Source: Synchiropus splendidus (lineage: Eukaryota; Chordata; Actinopteri; Syngnathiformes; Callionymidae). From it: DNA of 64,000 nt. Both the position numbers and the translations under genes were made by a program. The stretch lies in contig NC_071345.1 of the NCBI RefSeq assembly GCF_027744825.2, positions 17,392,001 to 17,456,000 of the forward strand, given 5' to 3'. The notes beneath the pieces are model-generated. The model was not told the origin of the DNA. It saw only the letters and a program-made list of their open reading frames with translations, and made no database searches. Shown in pieces: positions 13,701 to 27,130 of this stretch. The stretch's first letter is position 1, and each line of letters opens with the position of its first letter.

Positions 13701-15857
13701 ATGCCACTTTCTACCACGAAATATTTCTAACAGTCGTTCTACTTCCGAGCCTGAGAATGAATGCATCGCGACTGGCTGACATGTACATGTTATTGCTTTT
13801 ATATGCCATCGCAAAAATCAACTTCTTAATAGACAACTGTGCAACAAGGAAGATCCATCTATTTGTTTATATTTGACCCTGAGTCTGGACCTACTTCTTG
13901 GTCTGACTACGATGCGGTAAGAGTCAGCCAATCGTGCTGCGTTCGTCGTTGTTGGGAATATGTTTGGCAAACAGCCAAAAATTTCATCTTTTGCTATGTT
14001 TGTGTGGTAGAAAATGGCTCTGAATCCTTCATCTGAAGCTTCAGGACACATTTTGTACCGACGGCAGTGACGTCACCAGAAAAGTACACTTCTACATGTA
14101 TCTACAGTTTTGTGTTTATATTACACCCCGATCATCAATGGTGACTTACAACACATGGCTTCTGCTGTCATTTGAATGTAAATGGAAAAAATCTAACCAC
14201 ATCAGACACCACGCAGCCTCAACCTGCGAAAATATTTGGCCTACCCAGGTATTGTGGGACTTGTGGGACGGACACAAAAAAACATTGGTGAAAAAAGAGG
14301 GCGTGCGCATGGACTCGTGCTAGAATTAGCCTCTAATGATTCCTTCTAATAGTCTGTCTGTCTGAATTTAAAGTTGACAATATGTTGTTGGCTCATTCCT
14401 AAAACTATCTTTAATGTTTGGCCCCTGGCATGGTAGAATTTGACACCTCTTTATTTGGGCATCACTTTGGTTCAGATGCTTGCATATTCCACACTCACCC
14501 TGCTCAAGCTAATGTGCTGTGGACGGCCATGAAGCAAACTATTTCACCTGTGAATACTGAAAGTCTCGAGAGGGCAAATGAGGTCAGACCCCAGCTGAAG
14601 AGTTCAGGGAGCCGTTCCACTCTAATGAATTCAGGAAATTACTTAACTTCTTCTTAGTCTTTGGCGTGACAAACTGCTCCGTGGGGAAATAAAACTGTTT
14701 TGTTGAAGGTGAACTGCTAATGATGAATCCGCCACCAGATTTAGGAGTCTTTTTTTTTTTTGTTGTAGGTAATTTCATGCTGTGCATTGCTAAGTATATA
14801 GGTCCGGGGAAATAGTATTTATTGGCTGGTTTGAGGAGCTGAACCACAGACAAATGAAAAAGCATCTGCAGGAAGATCCAGTTTAATTTGGGTGAGTGTG
14901 GCAGACATGGATCCTCCGACTGCCTGGCGTGACAGAAACATTAATCATTGGATAACTGACAGCTCCCACACTCTCGGAAATAACTCAGGCTCCATTCTAC
15001 TTTTTCAAACACGAAGACATGAATGGATTGAGTTTATGGGCGCGGATACGTCTCTGGCGAGGTGGTAGACTTCAAGAGGATCATGAGGGTCAGTGTTTGT
15101 GTTGGAAAAGACCCAGCCCACCTTCATACAGAGGGGTGCTAGTTGTGTGTTTTGGAGATCAAACGCAGTGCGAGCATGAACACATACATGTGTGCACATG
15201 CCTACATGAATGAATGCACTCATTCTGCTCTCCACGCCGTCACTCCTACTTTTTTCACCTCTGCAAAACACACTTACTCAGTTACTCTAATCTGGGAGGG
15301 ATTTGGGAACAACGGCGCTAAAGCAGTGACACGGAGCGCTGTGCACACAACTACAGGAGCGAGGGAAAGACATTTTAGACTCACAACTGGCTGCAAAAAA
15401 GTAGGACACGTCCATGGAAGTAGAGTGTTTGGTTATTTGTTGCCGTTGGGAGATTGTATCTTGGTGGTTGCATCACACTGACAGATTGAGTAAAAGAGCC
15501 GGCTCCACAATAGACACAGATTATAGCTCCCACAATGCCTTGTAGAGAAATGGTTTCCTGCAGAGTTCTCTGTTCATTGTGTTTTTTTTTTGTGAATAAC
15601 AAAGCAACAAGTCATGGTCTTAGAGACATGTGAGTTGAGCTTTCTAAAGACTTTGTAATTTTATTGGTCCAGATGCTCAAAGCTTTTTCTTCAGCTGACT
15701 TTAAACACTCACACATATGGACTGATAAAACAATTCTACTCTCATGGATGGTTTAAGAATGACTGTTAAATATGTGTATCATGCTACAGCTACAGCACTC
15801 CAGTTTCTTCCCACAGATGTAAAAGACTCAGAGGTTAATCTGAAAGTCTTTGGTTTT

Positions 15858-15860
<3 letters not shown>

Positions 15861-15909
<49 letters not shown>
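15861..15909. repeat. (TG)n microsatellite
   Basis: Perfect TG run of about 24 copies. Confidence 0.98.
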
Positions 15910-16631
15910 ATAAACAGTTGTTGAAGCCTGCAACTGGCTGGCCACATGCTTAGGGCATCTGTTGCCCCAAAACTGTCGGGTTACCCTCTCCTGAAGAAGC
16001 AAGGAAAGGCTCCTAAAATGGGACCTCCCAACCTAAAAATGGGAAAATGAAAAACTTTAAATACGTTGTTTTAGCATTTTAATGTGAAGAATTTATGGTA
16101 ATATTTGATCAATCACAATGCAGCTCCTGTTAGAGGTCTAGCTAAAGGACGTTTCCAAAATAAGAAGATATTGGTGAACTGTTTACTAAACAAAGCCATT
16201 TGCTCAAAATCATTCTAGTGCGTTACCACAGTGCTGCAGTAAATGCTTTTGCTGCCATGGATATGCAGCATGTCCTTCAAGTCACCATCAAAGGTACCAG
16301 ATGGTCACAGATAGAGTTCTTACATGAAAACAGGGGTATCGATTAATACAATAGAGCCTCACTGAATTTTACTTGCAGGACTCTGGAAATCTGGAAAAGA
16401 AAAAAAAGACATTGGAAGGAGTAGACTTATGAAGATTTGAATCTTCTCTCTGCTCCTTTTCGATCCTTCAAACCATATCGAAGTGGGAGAGCTTGTTGTA
16501 TGCGTGATGTGGGATTGAAAGAAACTCATTTTTCTTCTTGTTCTCATCCTTCTCTTGTGCCATCCTACTTATCAAAACGGCACATACAAAACCGTGTTTT
16601 CATTTAGCATGTTCGTAGCTAAACTCACCTG

Positions 16632-17180
16632 TGGCGCTCTCCAAAGGTCTATTTTAGGTCCCATTCATTTTACCATCCACCAGCTACCTCCTGGCCAAAT
16701 CATCCGGCGATGCAGATGATACACAGACAAAGGATTGTGAAGGTGTCACTGCTCTTCTACCAAGAATGGATGAGGTCACCAATTGGATGGCAAACATTTT
16801 CCTTCACCTGAACCAGTCTGTAGTATTAGTCTTTCCCTGACCAATAACTCCTTGCTTCCCAGATTGCAGCCTCTAAAAGCATAATGTCTAATTTGACTCT
16901 TCACTTTCATTATACCCTTTCAATTTAAAAAGAGTCCAGTTCTGTTTCCTTCAGTTAAAAAATATACTTCAAGTATATCTGACATCAAACCTATGTCTCA
17001 CATACTGACTTTGAAAAGCGTCCAATCCTACTTGGACTGCTGTAACTCTGTCCTCACTGGCATCAAGAGTCACGCCTCCAACCATATACAGCACATCATT
17101 CCCGAGGTAGTTACACTGTGCAGGCTTCCTGTCCGCTCAACAACTGACTTCAGATTTTATTGATAACTTTTGAAGCCTAT
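16632..17180 (+). mobile_element. Degenerate L2-like LINE reverse transcriptase fragment
   Basis: Broken frames retain reverse-transcriptase phrases in the right order. First comes a decayed GALQRSILGPIHF, corresponding to the usual GVPQGSVLGPLLF. Next is GDADDTQ (CGATGCAGATGATACACAG), the remnant of the YADDTQ active site, after a frameshift. Further on are YLDCCNSVLTGI (17029-17064) and CRLPVRSTTDFRFY ending in a stop (about 17121-17163), matching the LDYCNSLLYG and WLPVRFRIDFK region of L2/Maui-type elements. There are multiple frameshifts and stops, so it is a fossil. The 3' boundary is not clear; similarity fades after about 17180. Confidence 0.7.
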
Positions 17181-18670
17181 CTCATCTGGCCCTCAACAAC
17201 AAACTGACTCTATGTGTTTCTACATGTGCTTCTGTAGACATTCTATTCTTCGCATGTTCTTGTTTAAATTCTGCACTGTGGGAACATTCTTATGAGAGGT
17301 CCTACACAAATGCAGTTTCACTACTACTATTATTACACTTCTTCATGCTGTGTTGTGGCGGATGGCCTGGATCATGAAGTTCTTCTCTCCAAACACTGCA
17401 TGCTGCAAGCCATGAGACATGAAATGTCAGATTTACATAGTCTCCGACACCTGGCACCTGTTTTGAGTTGGTCATATTTTCTTAGTAAATCTCAAGCAAT
17501 CTTGCAGTCTGCGCTATACTCCAAACCACACGCAAGTACATCATCCACAGAGTCTGGAACAGCTTTGGAAAAGTAGGACATTGCAGTAGTCCCCGATCAA
17601 ACTCTTTCATTTTGGACAGCAAGAAAATCATTGATTTTTATTATCATCATGTTTACTTTTACAAATTCTGTTAACACTCTTATAACTCTAAAATTATGGT
17701 TAGAGAATGCTGCGGTTAAGCCAAGGAGAAGGAGAACCAGCGGTTGGAATGATGAACATGTGTGGCTATTTCGCTTCAGTTGGCCCCTACAAGAGAGGAA
17801 GAGAAGCTCGCGCATGGGAGAGTGAGCTGGCAGGTGTTTTGTGAGACTGCGTGACATGGCATGGCAATGGCAACAAAGTTTGCCTGTGAAGATAAAATGA
17901 TGTCAAAGTGTTGAGCGGTAGGACTTTAGGAACCAGTTGGCCACACCAAGACAAGCTAGCTTGTTTTAATGAGTGCCCATGAGCCCTAAAAAGAGGCTGA
18001 AAGCAAAGCAAGACTGCAAGTCTTACCACCCAGTGGCAGGGGATCAACCCGCCACACACAAGCCCTTAGGGTGCCACAAACTAAAAAAGAAAAACCACTG
18101 AGGCTGACCCAATGGTTCCAGTAGTTGCACCTGAACCAGAAGCCAAAGAAAAAAAAAAACAACTGACCTCCGCACCTGAAATCACAAGGCACCAATCTGA
18201 CAATGGCCATTTCATTTTTAGTACACTGAATATGCTCGACTACAGGGAACTCACCCGGGACCCTGAATGATAGTCAAGAGGCCACACTAGCAGGTGGGAT
18301 GAAACAAGTGAACCAGTTAAGCTCTCCAAATTCGTCCATCACCTTTTTAAACACTTCATTAATTGTAGAAATTTAATTGGGCAAAACAGGCAGTACGATT
18401 CCAGAACTTGCTAGCGTACAACCCAGTAGAATCCAAGCCAGAAAATCATTGCTACACTAAGCGTAAGGCAGGAGTGAGAATGGAGAGTCTGCAGGTGGTG
18501 ACGGGCTGATGTCCTCAGCTCAGCAGGTGGCGCTCTCAGATGGAAAACAGTGTGAAATTTCTTTGAAATAGTTGTTCAAATTCAAAGATTTAAAAGCAGA
18601 GAGTGCCATCTAATGGGTTCTGAAACTGAGGACACTGTTTCATGAAGCTTCATTCACCGTATCTTTAGCA

Positions 18671-18745
18671 AACCTGGACATTCCGGTCCTGCAAGGTCTG
18701 GAATGTCCAGGTTTTCAGCAGCACCACCCTTCTGTGGTGGTGCTG
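18671..18745. repeat. Two adjacent hairpins
   Basis: First hairpin: AACCTGGACATTCC at 18671-18684 pairs perfectly with GGAATGTCCAGGTT at 18700-18713 across a 15-nt loop. Second: CAGCACCACC at 18719-18728 pairs perfectly with GGTGGTGCTG at 18736-18745 across a 7-nt loop. They are 5 nt apart. This could be the end structure of a short transposon or a structured RNA; nothing else in the sequence decides. Confidence 0.8.
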
Positions 18746-20781
18746 GTGTTTGTTCCAACAGATCAAGCACACACGTTTTGACCAATGAGGTTTCAGTTGA
18801 AACAAGCGACACCCGACTGACTATCAAGTGAATATTGTCTTCAGACACCTGATTGGTGAAAAGGTGACTTCTACAGAATCAGAAAAGCTTTATTGCCAAT
18901 GTCAGTGAAGATTGGTTGGAGCAAAAACCCACTGCACCCACTGGTGTTGTGGCACTAAGGTAGAAGCATCTCAGTGGCCAGTAGTAGCACACTTCCTAAA
19001 TATACCTGCATTCCTTTTTGGACTACACATGAAAAGTATGAACTCAAATGGGAAATGTTAAGCTCACCAGTCAGCACAAAGACCATTAAAATCCTTAATG
19101 AAACGCGCAGCCCTGCGCATTCCTGGGGTCGCCATATACCCGCTCTTCCACTGACATGTGAGACATCATTTAAAATGAAATAATGGGCCCTTTTCATCTG
19201 GCTTAATCATTCTACCGTAATTCCTTCCCTGTAATTTGGCAAGGGGGGCTGTGGGCTCGGCGGGTTGCTGTCTGTCAAAGGATATTTTGGGGCTGGCTAT
19301 TCAGAGTTTCCTCTGGAAGTGGAGGTGCTGAAACTTCTAAAGATAGTAAAGCAGACTAAAAATAATAAGTGGTCTTTTTTGAAAGTCCCCAAAAAGCTAA
19401 CTTCCTTGTGTGATTCTGTTTGAGCTAAAACATCACCGAAACCTTGTCACCATGCTTTCCTCTCAGTGTGACACCACAAAACAAAAGGCGCACTTGAATG
19501 TTCTTTGATTTAAATATCACACAAGGGTTGCTTCATGGAAAGCTAGCCCTCTTTAGCTAGCTGGAATTCACCTGGCTGGCCATGCCACTTTCCCGCTCTT
19601 TTCTTGTGGTCGGCGACCTGGCTCTTTCTCTCTTCTTTGGAGTGTATCCTCTAAATCCAAGCTGTGATAACTTTGGACAAGTCCCTCATTCCTCCCTCTT
19701 GCCCCCAAAATCTGTTTTCACAGCGTCTAGACACACATGCCATTGCTGACCAAACAAGTTTCCGTCTGGACGATGACAAAGTCCGGGATATCTCCTTTTG
19801 ATTAAATCACTTTCATCTTATCATGACATACCCCTTTTGAGTGTTTCATCCTTTGTTAGAAGGAACATGATGCTCTGTCAGCATTTCTATTTTTGCATTT
19901 CAGCCTTTTGCAGTTTTCAGAGGTGTCCATATAAAAGTGCATGTGTTTATAAATCCTGAGTCACAGAAGCATATGACTCAGACTTTCTTCCAGCTGTTGG
20001 TCAGAACCTCAGCGCGGGTGATCACCAGAGAAACCAGTCGATTCATCTCTGTTTTTTTAAGGACCGGGTGCTTCTAATTCACTTCTAGTTTTGGTTTTTC
20101 AAAACGTCTTAGCCAGCAGTTTGTGTCCTATATTAAATTCAAGGTTAAGTGGGAGTGACTGTTTGAAGGTTTCTATTAGTTTCGCTTGGTGTATTTCTGC
20201 CTGGACTTCATGGAAGTGAGATGTGAGAACATGGCAACGATACAAGGTAGTCTCTGCGAACCATCTCAGCATCTCGAGCGCCCTGTTTGGTCAGCTGCGG
20301 AGGCGCTGCTGGTCTGCGGAGCTCTGACATCATCAGCACTAGTGAATCCAGAGAATCTGATATGTGGTAAAGTGAAAACAGTGAGAGGAAACTGTAAATG
20401 TTACTTTCTCACGACACACTCAAATGTCACACAGTGGCCCTTATTCATTACGGCCATTCTGTTTCAAGTGAAGTTTGGGATTGTTATGGAATTTAGTGGT
20501 GAGATAAACAACATTTTGAGCTGTTGCTTTAAAGTGACTTTCTGTACGACTCCCCCAAAATCCCCATTTGACAGATGTAAACATAATGTTTCGAGGATTT
20601 TTGGGGGCCTCAAGATTAATGGAATTTGTGACTTATATTTAAGATGAGTGTAAACAATTCAAATGGTTGGAAATGTACTGTGCTTTTGGCATAGATCAGT
20701 CTCTTCGAATTTGCTTTGATCATATCAAGCCTCATCTAATACTCATACTCATCTTGAACAGTACCTGAGTCCAGGTTAAGA

Positions 20782-20890
20782 ATGATGAGCATATGGAGAA
20801 GCCTCATTTAGCCATGACACCCCACACCTGTGGAACGGACTATGTGACGCTGCAGACAATGTTGATATCCAACTTAAATTTACCTTTAAA
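20782..20890 (+). mobile_element. Possible LINE C-terminal remnant
   Basis: The phrase LWNGLCDAADNVDIQ recalls the LWNSLP...NADSVDSFK end of L2-like ORF2 proteins. A tail-like sequence, GAAAAGTGCTGTATAAATGTG near 21513-21533, resembles the 3' end of such elements but is 600 bp away. Weak. Confidence 0.3.
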
Positions 20891-23800
20891 CCAGGTGCAA
20901 TGAATGTGAAAAATGTTCGATTATGTGTGACAAACTGTCATGCCACAATATCGGAGCCAGGAGGAAACACCTGGTGTGCATCAGGGTCACTGCTTCATGC
21001 TGACGTTCCACTGACTCTAGTCCCGCCCTAGTCCCAGGAGGAAGTCGCTGGCCACCAGTGACCCAGGTCAAAGGTCGTCAAGTTGCGCTAGATGTAAAAG
21101 TACAGTACTCATCTTTTTAGTCTCACTTTTACACAATCTGTGCTCAGATATGTATTGACTATTATTTAATTGTTGAGCGTCTCATGGTTCTGACTGGAAT
21201 TCTATGCACTGAAATATTTCCATATCTTTCAATGGCTTGACATATTGTTTGGTTGTCTGGTGTCAATGTGTTTTATTTTGCTATATCTCTGGTGTGTGCT
21301 TACAACCTGGATTTTTACCTAGTCTCTCTGACTCCAGATCTGACTCTGTATGTTCTAGTCATACAGACAGGCTCCCACTCAAGTTTGAGGGCTGTACCTG
21401 CATGAGTGTGTATGATGGATATGTGGCTGGTTCTTTGTGAGTTTTTGATGAGATATTTTTTTTCAGATATTCAAATCTGCACTGAAGCATTTTATTGAGT
21501 TGGACAATTGTATGAAAAGTGCTGTATAAATGTGACAAATATTTCTGTAAAGTTCCTCTACGGTTTTATGTCTCATTCCTCAGTATGTGAAGCTGTGAAG
21601 TGAAGTGAGATTGTTGGTGATACACTATCAGATCACTGCATTTGGAGAAATGTTGTGTTGAATTGTGTTATGATCTGGTTTGTTCACATCATGACAGATT
21701 AGGATCCTCTGTTGCATCACCACTGGTTATTCAAGGATTTAGAAAGATGATCGACAGCATCCTGCCTTCCCATAAGAACGACTGGTTCACCAAAGAGATT
21801 TACGGCTCTCATGGTGTTTTCACTTGTTTTTTGGCAGGCTGTCATTAGTAGTCAGCATGCCGACTCCTGTTTGAGCCTATTAATACTTGCATCTCTTACA
21901 TTCTTCTTCAACATGAGTTTGTCTCTTTAAACATCTTGCTTTTGTTTGAAAAGTCTTTTTTTCCCAAATAGAATAGTTAAAACAAACCTATCCCTGTACT
22001 GCAGTCTACGATTTTTCTTGTAACTACGATGACTGAGACCCATAACAACGATAATGTTCTGTCTATGACTTTGATTTGATCAAGCTTGTGGTAAACTTGA
22101 ATAAATGTCATACCAAAACTACCCCCACGCAGGAGTGTTTGTTTTGGCTAGAATTTCTCTGTCTGTCTGACTCTTGGAAAAAGTTAAAGAAGATGTCACT
22201 GAAGTTTTCAGGATAGTTAGACAAGGAACAAATTATGGCATTTTGTGTCCAAACTACCATATGGATGCTCAAAAAGATAAAAAGATTTGTCTCTCTGTAG
22301 CTCGATAACACCATGCAGTTCTACTGACAATATTTCCAATGCGAAAAAGGTGTTGCATTATATTGACAAATTAAATAAGAGGCAATCGCTTTGGGTTAAC
22401 AATATAACTACAGTTGTTTACTAACATGTTCTGTAACATATATTTCTCTGAGCAACCTGACGCTTGTTAAAACGTACCCGCAGCAAAGGCTTGCATTTGT
22501 TCCCAATGCCTTGCAGTATTATTTTCTCTTTAAAATGTTAACGGTCCATTTTAACACCTTTTAAAGTTCTTTAAGGATTAAGAGTGAGGCTGATGTGGTT
22601 TACCTGCTTCTCCTGTAAATCACACTCCCGTTTACAGCTTCCTTCCCTGTTATGACTCGGACATGGAAGCCTCATAAACGACTCAACCTGTAATTGTTTG
22701 TTTCAGCAAAAAAAAAAAAGCTGTGGTAGCACTTACACAACCTGGATACAATTCAGCCATACAAGGGTTAGCAGGGTTGAGATGGCAATCTCTATACATC
22801 ACTTTCAGCAAGTGGTTTTACTGATAAACAAGCCATACAAGAAGGCTGTCTCTTGTGCACTCTCTCTCCCACACAGCTTTGAATAAAGACGTGTTCTGTG
22901 GCCACACACGTCCCTGCCAGGGCAGACTGTTGTGCCAAACATTTGAGCCCTCTCACTGTTGAAGGCCGAGGGGGCTTTTGTCCTCGTGTCTGATCTGTGA
23001 CTGTGGTTGAGAGGCGTTCAATAGGGAAAGGCCTGCCTATCATGTTGGGCTCAGGTCTCGCTCAATAGAGGGCCTTTTTCTCTCCGGCGCAGAGGGCACT
23101 GCCATTGAGCAACACACAGGAGGAGGGAACCCGCAGATTAAAGTTGTCTGAGAGACGTTTTTCATTTGACTGTCGCATTAGTGTAGACTCATCTGGGATT
23201 CTCACTGGCTGAATACGTGTCAAAAGAACTAGATCATTTGAGATGTTCCCCGCCGAGTGATAAGACCTTTGTTTCTTTCCGCTTATTAACACAATCTCAA
23301 ACTGTATTGTCTTTATAGAGTTCATTAAGTTATGTTCCGATGTGGAAATGACAGCTTATCTGGAACGTATTTGGACAAATGAGTGGGTTTGTTGTGTGGG
23401 ATTTGCTGTTAAACTAATATTGATGCAACACACAAGCTGGGGAAACATCTACAGTAAGCCTTTTCTGAACAATTTTGGAGCCCAGAGCTGAGCCGAACTA
23501 TGACTCGTCCCTCGAATGCCCCTAATGAAGGGAGTGGTGGGACTGTGAGTTCAGAGATCTTGCGGCTGCTGAAAATGAAAAGCTTCATGAGGTCGAATGT
23601 TTAACTTTCAAAACCTTTACACCAGAAATTACAGCTTTCCCACACTTTGAAATCACAGGAAAAGCATTGAAAATATTTCGTTTTATCTTTCATCTTTGCT
23701 GCTTCACCATCTGCGGAGCTAATTAGCTGTTTCCTCTTCAACAAAAAAATCAGAGAAGACATGGCAACAGTTGGAGGTTGACGGGGTGGCACTGCCTAGA

Positions 23801-23974
23801 GGGGAGATTACAGACTGGGACTGTTGCTGTGGCTTGTGGAACATGGCACTACGGGCAACACGTGTTGGCGCTTAAGATGTGGCCAGAGACATGTGGAAGC
23901 TTTCTACAGTTCACTGTGTTCAGTTAAGAAGTGAGAGCAAGAATCTGAATGGTTATAAACCTGCCCTGATGAGT

Positions 23975-24345
23975 GCTTACCGTACATACCTTTTTGTGAG
24001 GGGCAGCGCTACAGTGAGACCTGCCATGTTGCATGGTTTAGAGATAGGAAGCATTGAAGATGCTCATGTTTCATTGGGAGTGACTTGGAAGGACAAGATT
24101 GGAAACTAAGTAGAGGGACAGCTCATGTAGAGGCGAAGGAAGGGAGACCAGACTGGGGTGGTTTGGACACATTCATAGGAGAGACAGGAAACATGTGAAA
24201 GGACAAAGACATTTAGATTAAAAAATGTGACTGAGGAGGACATGAAGAGGATAGGACTGACCAGACAAGGTTTACAAGGTTAATGTGAAGGAAGCTGACT
24301 GCAACCCATGCTGAGGAAAATGCCCAAGAAGAAGAAGAACAGAGA
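23975..24345 (+). mobile_element. Degenerate RTE-like LINE 3' fragment
   Basis: Frames on the + strand keep C-terminal phrases of the fish RTE-type LINE also found at 29.2-30.0 kb. VRGSATVRPAMLHGLE corresponds to VYKTVVRPAMLYGLE. RGTAHVEAK, a WFGHIHRRDR segment and VTEEDMKRIGLTRQ follow in order but in different frames. The fragment ends in a GAAGAAGAAGAAC simple stretch. It has several frameshifts and no complete domain. Confidence 0.7.
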
Positions 24346-27130
24346 AAGTTTGTTTCATGGCATATGAAATTTCAAATGTTGTCTTCAAAAGTTTCAATCT
24401 ATGATGGTGCCGAGAAAAGAACAATGATAATGAGAGGTGTAACACAAATGTGTGGTGGGAATTTTCATGTAACAGTGAGGTTAAAGTAAAAAAATGTCAT
24501 CATAGCCTTAGAAACCAATGCCGATATTTGTCCTTTTACTTCAAATTCACATGCAGGCTTAGCTTCTCTGCTCCTTCCAGATAAAGAAAATGTAACAATT
24601 GCGACTTCTTATTGTTCCCTGCCGATCCTAAAATGGAGCTTAAACTGATCAACTGTGAAAGGCTTAACCGAGGGTCCAACTGAGAGACCCTTGGAAGTGA
24701 AGAGATTGACAGTTGTATTTGCGTACTAAGGACAGGTCAAAGACAGGTCACAACTCGTGTTAACGTTTCCCACGCTTACCCAGCCAAAGTCCATCAACCG
24801 TGCATGGCTAAGCCTTTCTCATCATGCACCCCTTGCCCTCCACCCCGCCTCATTTCTTGTAGTTTCTATTGACCCAAGCGGCCATATCTTCAATCATAAA
24901 AGTCAATGTCATGGCCGACATTCTCCCTGTCTTGCCTTTGAGAGGCAATGCAAAGTTGGAATCCATGGCTATCTATCCTAGTGATAACACAGTCTTGCTG
25001 TGCTACAGCACTAGCTTTTATTATCATAAATTATGCAGTGAGTTCCTTTATTCTGAATTACTTGGGCAAAATATGTATTCCAATTTTTTATTTTATTTTT
25101 TTAATCGACTTTGGCGTCAGGGTTTCACAGCCTAAGGTTGTTTTCTGAATTTAGATGTACTTTTTCAGAACAATCTTGCTATGAAATTCAACCTTAGAAT
25201 GCCAGGTTTGCATTTTTAGCACTGTCACTGTTTCGAGAGGAATTTGAAACCAGAATAACCAAAGACAACAGAAGCATATTTCAAGCTGCAGTTTTCTCTC
25301 CAAATGTTTCACTCTCAAAACACCAGCAAGCACTCAAGTCTATAGTTATATCCATTATTGCTTTTTAATAAGTCCTCTCCGCTATACTTGTCATGCAGCA
25401 GCAAATGTCTAAATGTAGCCCTGATTGCCTTGCTGTAAATGAAAGAGTAGCGCAGAACATGTGACATGTAACTCTCATTTATAGACTCATTATAAGCTCT
25501 GTAAGTATTTTAGGAGTTGCTCCAGTATTCTGGTCCAGCGGCTGTTTTCAGCATGTTGAATGTGAGCAGCTGGCTCGCGGGAATATAGGAAATGTTTTTT
25601 GATAATAGAGGAAGGTTGTAATTCAGAACGGCGTCTGTTTATTTGGGGACAGTTAAGTACAGACTGAGTTTGAAACTGAGCGACGATGATGCTGACTGAA
25701 CAGATCGATTTAGCCGTGTCAAAAAAGGTGCATGTTAGTAGGCAGGTTTTCACTCCCTGAAGATAAATAGCCTCTGGTGTCTCAGATCTTGTGCCAGAGA
25801 GGAAATAACATGCTCTGGCTTGCTTCCTTGCTCCTCATTCCTTTTTCTGAAGTCATTGCCACTGAGAATAATTAAGGCAAATATATGAAGTCAAGATTTT
25901 GGAATCCATCTGTCTTCTGCAAAAATGGGTTATGGTCAGCGCTGATGTCAAGACCACCGATTTTCATTCCAAATTCCGAGTGTTTAGTTCCGACCAATTG
26001 CCTTGCTTTGTGGTCGATGCTATTCTCCCTCCCCGCATGCATTCAAGCACACTGTCACAACCTCAGACCACTTTCTAACAGAACTAGATACACATGGTGC
26101 CGGGGGCTTGTGTTGGACGTGGAGCGCTGCGGCCAGGCTTGGAGTCCACGGATTTGCCCTCAAACGGAGACGCTAGCGATGCAGTCAGCAGCAGCAGCCC
26201 ATAATGAGTAGGCCATGTATTTACCTAACAACGTATCATGCCTCATTGGCAGGGAAGAGAAGGGAATGCGCCGTTGTCAAATATAGCCTCAACGCTATTT
26301 GCCACAAAGTTCAAAGGTCACACTCCTTAGGGTTTTCACTTTGACACTAAACATGAGTTCAAAATTTCCATTTGAGGGTTCGGGGGTGACGTGAAGTCAG
26401 AGCAGCGCAGGTTATTAGTTAGAACTGTGTTGTGTTTGTGTCATGTGTGACCTCGAGTGAAGGTAGACATCATACCCCGGCTTCCTCGGAGAACGGTGAA
26501 GCGGGAGCCCCTCTGAGAGCAAACACCCCAGAAGAACAGAGGAATCGTTTGACACGGCGCCTCTCTCAACAGTCAGGAATGTTTGAGCTGAAAGGACCGG
26601 CGAATACTTTCCTGGATGTTCATTTGTTCAAACAGGGGCTCTAGCGCACAGCTTGGTGAGAGGTGATAAACACGAGAGAGAATGACGGGTGACATTCTTC
26701 CGCTTGACTGGTTCTATGTTCGAACGTTGTACAATTCATTCCACAAGCAGCACAGCACACAGAAGATACTGAGTTGGAATCACTCACTGAGTTCAGTGGA
26801 GCTGCTGAATTGAGAGTAGAGCAGTTTTCTTTTATGTCTACAAGTGATATTTGATCGGTTCCAGATGTGTGAATATGTGCTAATCAATCAATAACATAAT
26901 GATTTAGAAAAAAAAAGTAAGTCAGGATCACTCCAAAGTGTTCCTGCACTCTGGGCCCTGCGATCCCCGCTTCGTTCTTCAATCCATGCCTGTCTTGTAC
27001 AGCTCTTTTGAAACCGTGAACAGACATCAGCACAAATAGACCCCAAGTGGCGCTCAAGCATCAAGCCTTTTTTTTCCCCCACGTGTGAAAAGTGCCCTTT
27101 ATTCTTCACTGTACAGTTCTTCAGAACAAA

